Source: Sesamum alatum (taxonomy: Eukaryota; Streptophyta; Magnoliopsida; Lamiales; Pedaliaceae). From it: DNA of 64,000 nucleotides. Shown in pieces: positions 47,541 to 60,029 of the stretch. The DNA lies in assembly GCA_034509735.1 (NCBI GenBank), contig JACGWO010000002.1, positions 25,591,636 to 25,655,635 on the forward strand, in the 5' to 3' direction. The position numbers were made by a program, and so were the translations under genes. Positions within the stretch are counted from its first letter, which is position 1. Every line of letters begins with the position of its first letter. The notes under the pieces were generated by a model. It was not told the origin of the DNA and did not search any database. It worked only from the letters and a program-made list of their open reading frames with translations.

Positions 47541-48148
47541 ATCACCGTCTTAGTTTTTTTTGAGACATTGATCTGGTTAAATTTTCAGATAGTGAACCCA
47601 AATAACAAAGGTATTCGAGATATACCAGGGTTAGCTCCTCCAGCAGCCCGGAAATTACTATGGAGTCTAATTGAGGAGTGATCAATCAGATTCATCGAGA
47701 TTACAAATTATCTGGCTTTCGGTTGGATGAAAATTTTGGTTGGCACAGTAACGGTGGAATCAATGTTAACCAAAATAAGGTTTTGACAGATAAAATTGTA
47801 CAGCTCGATGATCTGTAGCCATCTAACAATGTCATGCCACCCATGTTTGTATGGCATCGAAATGGATACTGGGGGAACTGTGCGTTTATATTCACCTATA
47901 TATTTTCATGTTTGGATTCTTTTCCATTTGGATGAGGTGTATTTGATGTATATGCGGCTGGTATTCTTCTATAAGGTTATTCATGTATTTATAAACCTGA
48001 CTCATATCATATGCTATCTTGGATGAATATTCACTCAAATTGTGATAGAAATTGTCATTCATTATGAACTATGATTCAAATAGTTGCATGGGTGCTTTAG
48101 ATGTTGGAATTTCGTTTGAAATACAGAAATTACGTACGCAATATTTTT
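47541..48148. other. Unassigned interval with a coding-like stretch
   Basis: Plus strand around 47590-47675 reads NPNNKGIRDIPGLAPPAARK before a stop. This looks more protein-like than its surroundings but I do not recognise it. Nothing else noted. Confidence 0.3.
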
Positions 48149-48450
48149 GGGTTTAATGCAATTTACCCCGTGTGATATTGTAAAAGAGCATATTAACCCC
48201 CTATGAAGAAAACATAGCAATTTACCTTTGTGTATTTTAAAATGAAATAATATATCTCCCTGGTTAAGGAGGCAAATTGATTCACTTTAAAAAATACAAA
48301 AAGGTAAATTGAAAAAATGAGCAATTTATCTTTCTGGTTAAGGAGGTAAATTGCTTCTCTTAAAAAAAAAATACAAGGAGGTACATTACTCATTCCAAAA
48401 AAACATAAAGAGGTAAAATCCATCAGTTGCAACAAATTCATTTGAAATCA
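48149..48450. mobile_element. Terminal fragment of a MULE related to MULE2
   Basis: Starts GGGTTTAATGCAATTTACCC, close to the MULE2 terminus, followed by similar AGAGCA-TTAACCCCC blocks and internal near-repeats of TTAAGGAGG(C/T)AAATTG. No opposite end was found. Confidence 0.55.
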
Positions 48451-49396
48451 ATCAATCAAATACCATGCGCCAACTTGAGGGTAGAATGGTTATTTCATAG
48501 TTTACTATTAAAGCAGAAAGGTATTACCGGGCGGGCGCCTATAAAATAGGCCAACTCAGAGCAAGGATACTGCATAGAAATTCTCGGATACACTTTACGG
48601 TGAGTGTATTCCATATCCAACAGTGGTCTTGGGTATGTGGCTTAGGAAAACGTGATGAAAGAAACAATAGCTCCATTGTCGTTGTGCCCGATAGACTTGA
48701 AAGTAGCAAATAATATATCCCCGTTAACTTAGACATAATTTTTTTAAATAAATATTGACAAAGATATATTTAGCCAAAAATTGGCCACTTTTCAATAAAA
48801 TGGGTACATATACTTCTATTTAATTTTTCTGAAATATATATCTAAAATATATAGATATTAATCTTTACCTTAAGAAATCTACTTAAAATTAAGTACGTAA
48901 TAACTTAATTTTAAAATAAAAATTTAGAACAACTTTTTTATGTTCAAATTTGGGTGGGGGTTTTCGAAGAATACAGATAATCTTTGTTTTCTTAGCGAGC
49001 ATATGGAATATTGAATTACTACTCTATTGTACCGCCATAAGTGCATTGGTCTGTGCAGAGTTAATGCTTTTTGCTGGTTGGTTTTATTATCATAAAACGG
49101 GCGCAAATTTAGCTTAGTTTCAAGATGTAGAATCTCTCGTGTATTCATTATTCTCACTTATTATTTGACTTTTAGTCTTTAAAATGTAAATTGCATAAGT
49201 TTCTATACTTTAAATATATATAGATTTTTCTAATTAAGAAAGTTTTGAAGTTTAAAATAAGGTACAAAATTTAACAATATTTGTGCATCATAGGTGCAAA
49301 AATTTAAACAATCTATGTAATATTGTCGAAGGCTGAAACAATATATGTATAAGGGTAATTTTGTTCAAAATTTAGTCATATAAGTAGATATTGTAA

Positions 49397-50024
49397 TGAA
49401 ATAGAAAACAGTAAAGTTGTGCCGTAGGAAAAAAACACAACCCTGAAAGTAAAATTATGATACTGCCGTGGTGAAATCGTTACAATCGTTTACTCTCCAA
49501 AATTAATACAACATTCTGTAACACCTGCACCTCTAACAGACAGTATGCCACGAGTTGGAACAACATGCTATTATAACTCTAAAGCAAGAAGTACAGAAGA
49601 GAGGAGTTGGGGAGCTTGAGCTTTGATATTGTATCTCTGAAATGAAAATATGAGGCCTATTTATAGAAGGGAAAGGCCTCGGTTGTTGAGAGATTTGTAA
49701 GTGCAGGATCATATCAGAAGAAAAAAAAAGGGCTATATAAGGCAGATTTTTCTCAATAACAGAAGATACTCGGTCAGCATGTTTAAAAATCAAAAGAGTT
49801 TGGATAAGTGTAGAATTTTTAAAGTATTTTCTCTAATGAAAAGAATGATAACCACCCAGCCCCATCGCTGTCAGGCGCGCACGTGTGGCTTTTCGTCTAA
49901 ACCCACCTACCAACATTTCTTAATTCAAATGTACAAGAATGGTTTACTATAAGCACGTTGAGAGTCCCTTTTGAAAGCAATGTGGGACAACAAAAGTTGG
50001 ATTTTCTAGTTGTCATTTCATACA
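49397..50024 (-). repeat. Copia 3' LTR in composite copy 2
   Basis: Counterpart of 6909-7540, with the same start (TGTATGAAATGACAAC on the minus strand). Confidence 0.7.
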
Positions 50025-50524
50025 ATCGCCCATGAATAACTAACTAGTTAGAAAATACAGTTTTTCTAAGTGGAAGAACATATACGTAAGCATTAATCTC
50101 TTTTGATTGTATTAATGTGTAGTTTGGTGATGTAACAACTCAACTAATGAAAGTGAAACAAATCTTGAACTTTTGATAGTTTAAGTTGAGACCCCCACAA
50201 TACGTATTATTTTCATAGAGTCTGTTGTCTCGCGATATAGACAAGCTCTTTTAATGACCCTGCGCTAGTAACTTGGATTATGATGGCCCTAGAACAAATT
50301 CATTTTCTTTCATAGAAGGCGGCCAACCTTAACACTCATCTTAGATAGCTTCATTAAGTCCATATTACTATAAACCACCCAACAACTAAGCTATGAAACA
50401 TATTTCGTCAGGATCATCCATCAACTCCTTGTTATAACCACCCAAAATATAGAGCTATGAATTCTCATATGGTTATCACCTTATTTCATTAGTCCAAGGT
50501 TTGAGCCCCATTCCCTTTAGAGTC

Positions 50525-51370
50525 TCAAGTTCCTCTCGGCTGATCTAGGGAGATTATTCCATTGTTCAAAAGCTTTTTCGCTGCATCGTGTATGATGCAA
50601 AATATGTCTTCTTTTGCCATTTTATGCATAGTTCTTGGCAATTTCAATGGCAGTTTGAGAATCACAGTGTAAGGAAACTGTACAGATGACCCCCAACAAG
50701 GCACATTTCCCACCAAGTTTCTCAACCACTCTTGACCTGCTAATTCAAGAGCTATAAATTCAAATTCCATAGTAGAGCGAGCAATACAAGTGTTCTATAG
50801 ATTTTGAAAAAACGGCTCCCTCACCCAAAGTAAAAACATAGCCACTAGTTGAAATCACATTTTGATTATCATGTACCTTGTTTGTATCACAAAACCCATA
50901 TAATACTGCAGGGAATTTATGAAAGTGCAAACACAAATCCATTGTACCATTGTACCTTCTAGGTTTCTTAACAAGCGACGAAGTGTATTCCAATGTTCAT
51001 TAAGGATTATGAGTATAGCGACTCAGTCTACTCACAACATAGACTATGTCAGGTCTAGTGTAGTTCATGATAAATATAACACTCCTTATGATATTTGCAT
51101 AATCAACTCGTAATATACAATCACCATTTTTCTTTTTAAGACTTATGCTAAAATCATAAAGTATTTTAACAGGTAGTTCATCATAACAGTTAAATCTTTC
51201 CAAAAAAATTTCTATATAGTGTTATTCACAAGGAAAATCCACTTTCGGGTTTCAATTTCAACGCTTGTGATTACACCAGCTTCTCCTAGGCCTTTCATTC
51301 CAAACTGTGAAGATAGAAATCTTTTGGTTTCATTAATTACCTCCAATCTAACAACTAGCTCGATATCTAT
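50525..51370 (-). pseudogene. Copia RT/RNase H fragment in composite copy 2
   Basis: Counterpart of 8060-8940. Recognisable pieces are YTRPDIVYVVSRLSRYTHNP near 51060-51000, GFCDTNKVHDNQNVISTSGY near 50900, and the RNase H tail at 50770-50525 (EFIALELAGQEWLRNLVGNV). Frame breaks fall in nearly the same places as in copy 1, showing that decay preceded the duplication. No product is expected. Confidence 0.8.
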
Positions 51371-52836
51371 TAGTCTCCATTAGGTATCCATCCATTTATT
51401 GTTATAAACTGACCAAAATACCTTTGTGGATCATGAAGTATAATTTTACTTATTCTTTAAATTTTTCTTAATGTTTTTTGGGCTAATGGATAATATTTTT
51501 GACAATTTTTCAAATTTTTCTATCCACCTCGTCCAACTTTTTTTACAATTTTTCAACTTTTTGTTATAAAAAAAGGAAACAAATACAACAAAGGCAAAAT
51601 TGATAATTTCAAACATCCACCCAAGGATTACATAATTTCATCAAACATTAAGGGATATTTATAATTTTTTAAATGATGAGAAGGTATTCGTAATTATGTC
51701 AAATTTTTAAGAGAACTCATTATAATTTACCCTTATTTATTTATAAGCAAAAACCTTAACATGTATTTACTTCTTAGCCTACTACTTCTTGATTCATTTG
51801 TGATAGTATTTGTACAGCCATTGACTCATGCTTTATAATCCATATTTTGGGGTACAAAAACAAATTGAGTTGAGTTGAAATTTTGGTAAATCAAAAAATT
51901 AATCACCAAAATACTATACCAAATATGAAATCGAATTAATCAATTCGATTTTGATAATTACCAAATCTCTTTTGCATATTTTAGTTTCGTATTTCATAAG
52001 GATATTTTCATTAAGATATAAAAGGTAATTAAAATTAAATATGAAAAATATTAATTACACTTCTTTTTTTCAATTTTTAATAAGTAAAAATAACATAAAT
52101 AGTACTTTTAATTAATATATGAAAAATATGTGTATAAAAATAATATTTGATATTTGGTATAGTTCAGTAACCGACACTAAAAACTAAAATCGAATCGAAT
52201 ATCAAATTTTCAAGAAAATAAAAATCAAATACCAAACCAATTTTTTTTTTTATTTCGAGGTCGGTCAATTTTCTAAACTATGGTCTCTAGTTCTAATCTT
52301 TTCGTATGTTCTACGTATAGAGAACTTACAACATCTTCCTATATATACAAACTTCAAAACTTAAAAAGGGTTTTGAATGTTCTAAACAAGAAAGGTTAAA
52401 TACAACTTCTGCCTTCGATTATATCAAATATTTAATTTGGTAAATTATATTTTGACATCTGAACTATGCCCGTTTTTCACTTTGTCATCCAATTTTTTTT
52501 TGGGTCAACTTATCATCTCAACTTTATGTAATTTGCACTTTGCCATACATGACCATTTTCTTGTTGATTTTTCTTTGAAAAAGCATCAGATGCAGTGCAC
52601 ATGTGAAAGCCATCACATCACATTGTCCTTATATATCACATGTATATTATGTTTTTCTAATAGAAAAATCGATCGAAAAAAATCATATAGAGAAAAGTGC
52701 AAATTTCACAAAGTTGAGATGGTAAGTTGACACCAAAAAAAGTTTAGATGACAAAGTGCAAAAACGAGCATTGTTCAGATGGAAAAATGTAATTAACCAT
52801 ATTTTATTATCCTCTTAAACTAACAAGTGTAACATT

Positions 52837-53475
52837 TGTAGGGAATGACAACTAGAAAAACCAATTTTTGTTGTCCCACATTGCGTTCAAAAGAGACTCT
52901 GAACTTGTTTATGGTAAACATCCTTTTACATTAGGATTGAGAAGTGTAGGTAGGTAGATTTTGGAGAAAGGTCACATGCATGCGTCCACCCATCTCGTCC
53001 TGGTTCGGGTTGGGGCACGCGGTTATAAATCTTTTTGGAGAAAATACTTTAAAAATTCTACACTTATCCAAACTCTTTTGAATTTTAAACAAGTTGCCCA
53101 AGTATCTCAATTTGTTGAGAAAATCCCGGCCTACATACTTTTTTTTTTTTTTGTCTTCTGATATGATCCTGCACTTACAAATCTCTCACCAACTAAGGCT
53201 TTCCCCTTCTATAAATAAACCTCATATTTTCATTTAAGAGATACAATTTCAAAGCTCAAGCTCTTCCGTACCTATCCTTTTTGTACCTCCTGCTTTTGAG
53301 TTATAATAGTCTGTTCTTCCAACTCTCTACCATGAGTTCACGTGTTAGAGAGTGTTGTGTTAACCTCATGGAGCAAACAGTTTGTAACAATTGAACCACG
53401 GTCATAACGAAATTTTGCTTTCAAGATAGGGATTTTTTCCCACGACACAACTTTATCGTTTTCTATTTTCTTACA
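52837..53475 (+). repeat. Copia 5' LTR in composite copy 2
   Basis: Counterpart of 10401-11011, followed by the gag fragment at about 53530-53925. Confidence 0.7.
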
Positions 53476-53529
53476 ATTTGGAAGCAAAAATAGAACAAAA
53501 AACGTGCTACTGTGAATTAGTAGATTCGA

Positions 53530-53925
53530 ATGGCAGTTTCTATCTCTAAAAGCACTGCCTGATCTTTTGAAATTGGAACCGCTTACAAACGTGGGTCGCA
53601 GAAGCTCCTTATCTTCTTCGAACAACCTGACATTGGCTATGTGTCATTCACAAATCCACGTGAACCTGCAGTATTTCAAGAGGCCTATGTTGTGGCCATA
53701 ACTCCAGTCATAAGTACTCAGACAAAAATCCTAACGAGGAAGCCAAGATAAAATATAACAAGGCCAACAAAACAATCAGAATCCACCTACTTAACCATAT
53801 GACCGACCTCTATTTGATTTATACGTCAATAAAAAGAGTGCAAAGGAAACTTGGGATACATTGGAGACAAGGTACAGAGGCAATGATGCAGGTAGAAAGA
53901 AGTACATCGTGTTAGAATAGGTATC
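53530..53925 (+). pseudogene. Copia gag fragment in composite copy 2
   Basis: Counterpart of 11040-11425 with frameshifts. It extends about 40 bases further into the conserved gag region (codons reading GRKKYIV) before breaking into the caulimovirid relic. Confidence 0.68.
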
Positions 53926-53989
53926 CTATTCTTTAATAAATCTGATCTTCTTAAAAGACTCTATAATGCAAAAATTTGTCTTAATTTGA

Positions 53990-54570
53990 TATGAATTTGG
54001 TTTATTGCAAATCCAAATAGATGGAAAAGATAGATACAAAACAACTTTTACTCTCCCTTCTGGATAATTTGAATGGAGCGTTATGCCATTTAGATTAAAA
54101 AATGCTTCCTCAGAATTTCAAAAAATTATGAATGACATTTTCACTTCATACTCTTCTTTTACTATTGTCTATATTTATGATGTTCTAGTCCTTTGTGAAA
54201 ACATAGAAAAACATTTGAAGCATTTACGAATCTTCCTTATACTTATAAAAGATAACGGTCTTGTAGTATCAACCCCTGAAATAAAAATTTTCCAAACCAA
54301 TATTAGATTTTAGGTCATCAAATTCACCAAGGAATCATTGCCCCAAATACAAAGGTCTCTAACATTTAGAGAAAATTTTTCAGGTCAAATTTTAGATAAA
54401 ACACAATTACAAAGATTTCTAGGAAGCTTGAATTATGTTTCATATTTTTATCCAAATCTTAGAAAAATATGCAAACCATTATATGATTGGTTAAAATCTC
54501 CTCCAAAAACTAGACGACACATAACTAACAAGTTCTCTCCCCTTGAGAGTCTCCGTTCTCTCTCCCCTTG
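53990..54570 (+). pseudogene. Endogenous caulimovirid reverse transcriptase relic
   Basis: Plus-strand pieces match the reverse transcriptase of plant pararetroviruses (Caulimoviridae): MPFRLKNASSEFQKIMNDIF at 54083, the catalytic-motif region near 54165, and LDKTQLQRFLGSLNYVSYFY near 54395. The gene is broken. One of the paired catalytic aspartates is replaced by tyrosine, a stop falls at about 54311-54313, and stops also precede 54083. Sequence before 53925 is Copia and after 54575 is LINE-like, so only a fragment was kept. It is an old copy with no expected activity. Confidence 0.75.
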
Positions 54571-54574
54571 AGAG

Positions 54575-55782
54575 TTTTTCTTTTTCATGCTTCTTTTGCT
54601 TCACGTCTCTACCGTGACTGCATCCTCGCCGACAACTTCACCCTGTGAGATCTTTGGGCCTCCCCTACACGGTGCATGGCCCTACTGACGTCGGGCGTGG
54701 CTGGGGCGGACAATAGACTCTGGGCGTTCTCTCCATTCTTGGGCTTCTGGGGCTCCCGGCTGGGGATTCGTCTAGCTTCATTTTCTTGATTTTATTTGAG
54801 TGTTTTTCTTGGGTTTTTCCTCTAAGCATGGAGTGTTTCCTCTCCTTTTCCTTCCACTTGCACTGTATCTTTCTCGTTTCTTTTCTCTACCTGGTTTTTT
54901 TCCTTGTTTCTCTTATGATTTTGCTGCCGTTTTTCTTTTGGTATTTGGTTTTTTTTCTACAGGTGCGGCCGGGGGAGTGGCGTCTTCGCCTCTGCCATAG
55001 TGCACGGGTGGATGGACTGTGGGGACGTTGTGGTCGAGGCTGACTGGGAGCACGGCGGCATGTGGCGGCGTTTATCGGTTGATCGCGGAGGAGGCCATCG
55101 CGGGACTCCGGGGACGTCTACGTCTGAATGATGATGAGGAGCAGCGGCTTGTGTTGCTAGGGGGCTTGTGGCATGTGGATTCGGATACTCATCGGTTGTG
55201 TTTGGTTGGGCGGCTCCTCTCCAGCAAGATCCCTAGGTTTGAGGCTTTCAGTTCATCGGTGCAGGGCATGATCAACCCAGTGAAAGGTATGGAACTACGA
55301 CAGATCGGGGGTGGGCGCTTCCTCCTCCGTTTTAATCATATCATTGATAGAAATCGGGCTTTAGAAGGGTGCCCGTGGAGCTTTGAGAAGAACATCATTA
55401 TTCTGAGTGGGGTTTGGGAGAATGAGAATCTGCTGCGGGTGGACCTTGATTGGTGTGATTTCTACATGCACGTGCATGACCTTCCGTTGAGTATGATGAA
55501 TTTGGGGGTGGCAACGCTGATCGGTAATAGGATTGGTCGCTTCCGGGATATGGATATGGATGACACAGGCTGTACTTGGGGGGCTACTCTCCGCCTCCGG
55601 GTGGCCATCAACGTTACCCGCCCACTTTCGCGGGCTATTCCGATTAGTTCGACCCTGGGGGATGAGCTTCTGTTGCATCTTACTTATGAGCGCCTACCGA
55701 ACTCCTGTTGTCTCTGTGGAAAATTAGGACATATTGCTAAGTACTGTGAATTGCAGTTCGAGGAAGGCTTTGTGGACCCAGG
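54575..55782 (+). mobile_element. LINE (L1-type) 5' part
   Basis: GC-richer than its surroundings. The 5' region 54575-55018 has repeated CTCCCCTTGAGAG units (54538-54575) and pyrimidine-rich sequence. ORF1 follows and is cut off at 55782 by the LTR. ORF2 (endonuclease and RT) is absent. Confidence 0.7.
55019..55782 (+). CDS. LINE ORF1 protein, DUF4283 plus zinc knuckle, truncated
   Basis: Open for about 255 codons with no in-frame ATG near the start; the frame opens after a TAG at 54998. The N-terminal half is a DUF4283 domain (LGGLWHVDSDTHRLCLVGRL; GGRFLLRFNHIIDRNRALEG; CPWSFEKNIIILSG). The C-terminal half has a CCHC knuckle, CCLCGKLGHIAKYC, then EEGFVDPG, where family members usually continue. 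ORF1 proteins bind LINE RNA. The frame runs 15 bases into the LTR (VTPP), so the natural C-terminus is missing. Absence of stops suggests a young copy. The true start may be upstream in another frame or lost. Confidence 0.8.
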
Positions 55783-58507
55783 TGTGACGCCCCCTTAACT
55801 ATTATATTAAATATTATGTATCATTTTTAATGACTTAACTGTTACACTCATAAAATTTTATTTATCTTCACGTAATTCTTGTTTAAGGTGTATTCACGAA
55901 AAAGTTTATTTGAATTAATTTGGGATAACGAAGAAATTATACGAAACTTAAGTAGAAAATCTCAAATCAACTAGAGAATACTTATTGAGTATAATTCAAA
56001 GTTTAAGGACTAACTTGGAATTTCAAAAAAAAAATTAGTGTTAAATTATATAAGTCTAGAAATTGAGAGAATAATTTATAATTCTTATCAAAGTTATTAA
56101 AAAGAATAAAGAAAGAGAAAAGCATGAAAATTGTGGAGTATGGCACGTGTCCTCCTCATCTCTTGATAAATTGCTACCATTTTACTATGTGTATATATGA
56201 ATTATGTGCATCTATATCTTCCTATATATATAAAGAAAGCATGAAACTTATTTTTAAATGCTAATCCAAACGAACAACAGGTACCTTATTTCTTTCTTTA
56301 AGTTTCATATCATTTTCCTTTTTTTCATTCTTTGTCATTAGCCTCTACGAATTAGATAAATATTTGGTTGATTAATTAACTTTTAATTAATCGATAACTC
56401 CCCAATAATAACTTTTCATTGATTGATCATTTTTATTTAAATAAATGATTGTGTGGTTATTGAGTATACTTATATTAACTAACTGCAATTAAATTAATTA
56501 CATTTATCTTGAACCTTGATATATACTTAAAGGACGATTAATTAATTGTGTTGTAGCAAATTAGTTGGCATGGTTAATTTAACTTTGATTGGTTAGATAT
56601 AGTATGGTTAATTAAGTGAATTAATTTACTTCAATTCAGTTATATCCATTAATTAAATTTGGAGATACCTTTAACCCATTTAGATATATGTATTGAAATG
56701 TTTATATTTTAATCACTATTGAATTATAAATATTAATTTAAGTTGATCATATTACTTTAGATTTCTAGTAGCTAAACTATTAAATTGATTAAATAGCCAA
56801 TAATATTTTTGTTAATTAAGTATACAATTGACTACTCAATTTTAATCAAATATGTGGTAGTCAATTGGGCACTTAATTCACTTGTAATTTTATTGACTAC
56901 ATTTATATTCATATAATGATTATAAATGATAAAAAAGTATTTTCCAATTAGGTTAGCCTATTTTGTTTTGCTAATCAGTTAACGAAAAGAAGAAACGTGA
57001 TTATGTTTATTATATTTTTTAAATGACTGAATGACTTCAAATTGATAATAATTTTCTTAGATTAGTTGTTTAATTTCTTTCAAGTCAATAAAAGATTTAC
57101 AATTACTTAGTTGAAATAATATTAATGCGACTAATTGTTCAATTGGAATGATACAACTATTTAGAAAGAGATTATATCGAATGTCTAATAGGATATATTA
57201 TATATATATATATAAGTTGTATAAATTATATGGGTCCATTATTTCCAAGCCACCACATGAACTTAAGATAGTATTAATCAAGATTATGCCATATTATCAT
57301 TTTAATTTATCTAAGCACATGTCATGTGATAGCATGAGGCATGGGAAGAAACCCTTGTATCGTGGATTGTTTCGAAGATATTCATTGCAATGTAGTTATT
57401 TGGCACAGGAAGGGACAACCTCACACAAGGACTATAAATTTGGCATTCGGTTAAATTTGGTGAGTGCCATTTAAAGTTATATTAGTATTTGCAAAATTGG
57501 ATGAATATTATATGTTATCGTGCATGGCTATATATATGTATGAAAAGTGGTCTTTTTCTTGCGACGAACTTGAGTAAAATATTTCTTGAAATTGTCCATT
57601 GATAAGAGAAAATGAATATGATATTTGGTTATCTATATGGATTGATTGGGCCTTTGGACTCTATGGAACTAAGTGCTACAACGTGATTATTATTTTGGTC
57701 ATATGGTATTCTGGTATTCATTATGAGGGAGCCACCTCTAGAGTCCATATGAGTATCCAAGAGGTCCTATTTATCATGATATTGTTCAGTTCATCGAAAA
57801 ATTCGATATGCATGTGATCTTTAATTGGTCTATTTTCTATTTATCTGTTCGACCGGCTTCTGGATTTGTTCATGTGGTTCTTGCTAAGCGGTCAATGGGC
57901 CCGGGGCTGGACGGTTCGCGGGGCACGCTGGGGTAGCATTGGGCTGCCAGTTGAGGCTTAGTCGTTCAGTTCCTACTTGAGTGTCCTTTCACGGGCAGGC
58001 TGGAGTTCGTCTGCGCGTGATTGGCGCTGCCATGTACCTAGGCATGGACAGTTCAATGCGGTCGTAGGGTCGCTCCCTACATGGAGGATAGTAAACGGTC
58101 TTTTGGGAGACATAAGGTGGTAACCGTGTGTTTCGGTCTTTGCCTGATACGGTCTTCATAGGCTTGATCAGTATTAATGCCAGTCTATATGATATGTTTT
58201 AAGTATTTTGATCGAGTTTTCTCATATGACTATTTTCTTCCACGTGCACCCACTCATGGCCTCACTAAGTTTTTGCTTACGTACTTTAAATTTCTTCCTC
58301 CAGATACAAGTGATAACGTGACAAGTCAAGCTAGCTAATCTAAGAAAGCGATCAAGGTGCCTGGGAAGGATGGTCAAAACGGTTAGGGTTTGTAATTATT
58401 TTGGTTATCGGGTTATTAGTTTGGTGAAATATTGTAGTCACGACTTTGGTTAGGTCGCGTCCCGAGAATAGGGCCTAAAGTAGGGGTCTTACTTTTGGGG
58501 CGTGACA
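55783..58507. repeat. Long Gypsy-type LTR (apparently solo), 2725 bp
   Basis: Starts TGTGACGCCCCC and ends GGGGCGTGACA, inverted termini typical of chromovirus-type (Tekay/Del) LTRs. The 3' third (57830-58500) is GC-richer and has CCCACTCATGGCCTCACTAAG before the end. No internal region adjoins either end. The 5 bases on each side (CCAGG and GTAAG) differ, and the flanks are unrelated (LINE on the left, inverted R1 on the right). Confidence 0.68.
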
Positions 58508-58690
58508 GTAAGTTTTCTTTCTTTAATTATCATTGTTGTTGTCGGCCTCAAGTTATGTATTTATTGTATTCTTATTATGTGACATCAGGCACTGCATTCA
58601 TATTCTTATCATTCACTGATTTGGAGTTAACATTCGGGAATTAACATTTTTCATTGGAGTTAGATTTGTAAGAGCAAGCATCTTCGCTTG
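58508..58690 (-). repeat. R1 module fragment, inverted
   Basis: Inverted match to parts of 61735-61935, including GGCACTGCATTCATATTCTT and GTAAGTTTTCTTTC. Confidence 0.75.
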
Positions 58691-60029
58691 GGTAAATTTC
58701 AACCGTTGGATGTGATCAAATATTTATAGCCATCAGATTTTAAATTTTAAGAATCAACTTTAAAATTTTAAATAATATAAAATAAATAAATTATGATAAT
58801 TATAAGCATCGGATAAATTTCTTTAAGATCAAAGGTCCATATTAAAAAAAATGAATATATATTTTTATACTATATAAAATAGTAAATCACATCTGCAAAC
58901 CCTTTCTCCTCGTCGCCCATATCGCCCCTCCTTTTAGCGACGGCGAAAAACTAATAAAATCTTATTCAAAATTCAAGTATTTATAATTTAACAATTAATA
59001 TTTTTATACAAATATTTTTTTTTAATGATTTTTTATTTATAAAATTATTAAAGTTAAATGCCATTTGTGTTGCTTAAATGAGGGTCAGTCATAAATTAAA
59101 TCGAAAAGTTCTAAAATAAATATTATGTAACTTATTTCTTTAAAATTAATTTTTATTATGTGCATATAACATCATACATTTTTTATAGGGTAAAATGCAC
59201 AAAATAGTTTTCTTACCCTTGTCGGTTAAATTACACTAGCACCATTAACCTTTGAGTATTGGTTGAACTCCTATGCCCTTACTTTCTATAATATAACCGT
59301 TTAATCTATGTTGGATAAATTTCGACCATTTGATGTGATAAACTATTTATAGCCAAATTTTAAATTTTAAGAATCAATTGTCCATATTGAAAGCTTTTAA
59401 AATTCAAATATTATATTTAAATAATATAAAATAAATAAATTATAATAATTATAAGCATTGGATCATAAATTTTTTAAGATCAAAAGTCCATATTAAAAAA
59501 TAATGAATTTTATTTATAGATACTTTTTACTAATTTACTAAAGTAATAGTGTATTACAACATTTGTGAAAAATAAATAATAAGATTAATTAATAATATAT
59601 AATATTATAAATCAGTAACAATAAAACTTATTTTATTTTTAAGTAATTATTAAATATTATTATTATTCATTTAAAGTCTTGCAATTGTTAAAGTTAAATG
59701 CCAGTTTGCCTATATCACCCCTTCTCCTTTTCTGAGCGACTGCGAAAAACTAATAAATTTTATTTAAAAGTTTTATTTAAAATTCAAGTATTTATAATTT
59801 AACAATTAATATTTTATATACTACTCTTATAAATTACTTTAATATTACATTAATTTTATAATATATACGTTATACACAAAAAAATGCAAATAATACTCTT
59901 TTGCAGTTCCATACTTAAAAATACTATTTTAATGTTATTTATACATACTAAAAGTATTTTTTAAATATATTATATTTGTATATGTGTAGATCATCACATG
60001 TGCATACGTAAATAATAGATGATATAACT
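58691..60029. repeat. Direct duplication in AT-rich DNA
   Basis: 58690-59080 and 59300-59870 share ordered blocks: GGATAAATTTC/CAACCGTTGGATGTGAT, AATAATATAAAATAAATAAA, GATCAAAGGTCCATATT, GCGACGGCGAAAAACTAATA and ATTTATAATTTAACAATTAA. A separate fragment of a short inverted-repeat element (GGGTAAAATGCACAAAATAG) starts near 59188. No gene seen. Confidence 0.6.

Larger units (their letters stand above)
49098..53886. repeat. Head-to-head Copia composite, copy 2
   Basis: Matches 6598-11422 with small differences. Its parts are a minus-strand LTR at 49397-50024, decayed minus-strand Copia RNase H and RT at 50525-51370 (ISTSGYVFTLGEGAVFSKS), AT-rich repeats, the short inverted-repeat element at 52438-52796, a plus-strand LTR at 52837-53475 and a gag fragment running on to about 53925. 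The left TATA box is intact here (TATAAATAG on the minus strand near 49657). Confidence 0.82.

Noticed and set aside
55361..55678. 105-codon minus-strand open frame
   Set aside because: Antisense shadow of LINE ORF1, whose DUF4283 and CCHC signals are clear.
57148..57817. Two plus-strand frames of 72-108 codons
   Set aside because: Inside the long LTR, no domain, AT-biased composition.
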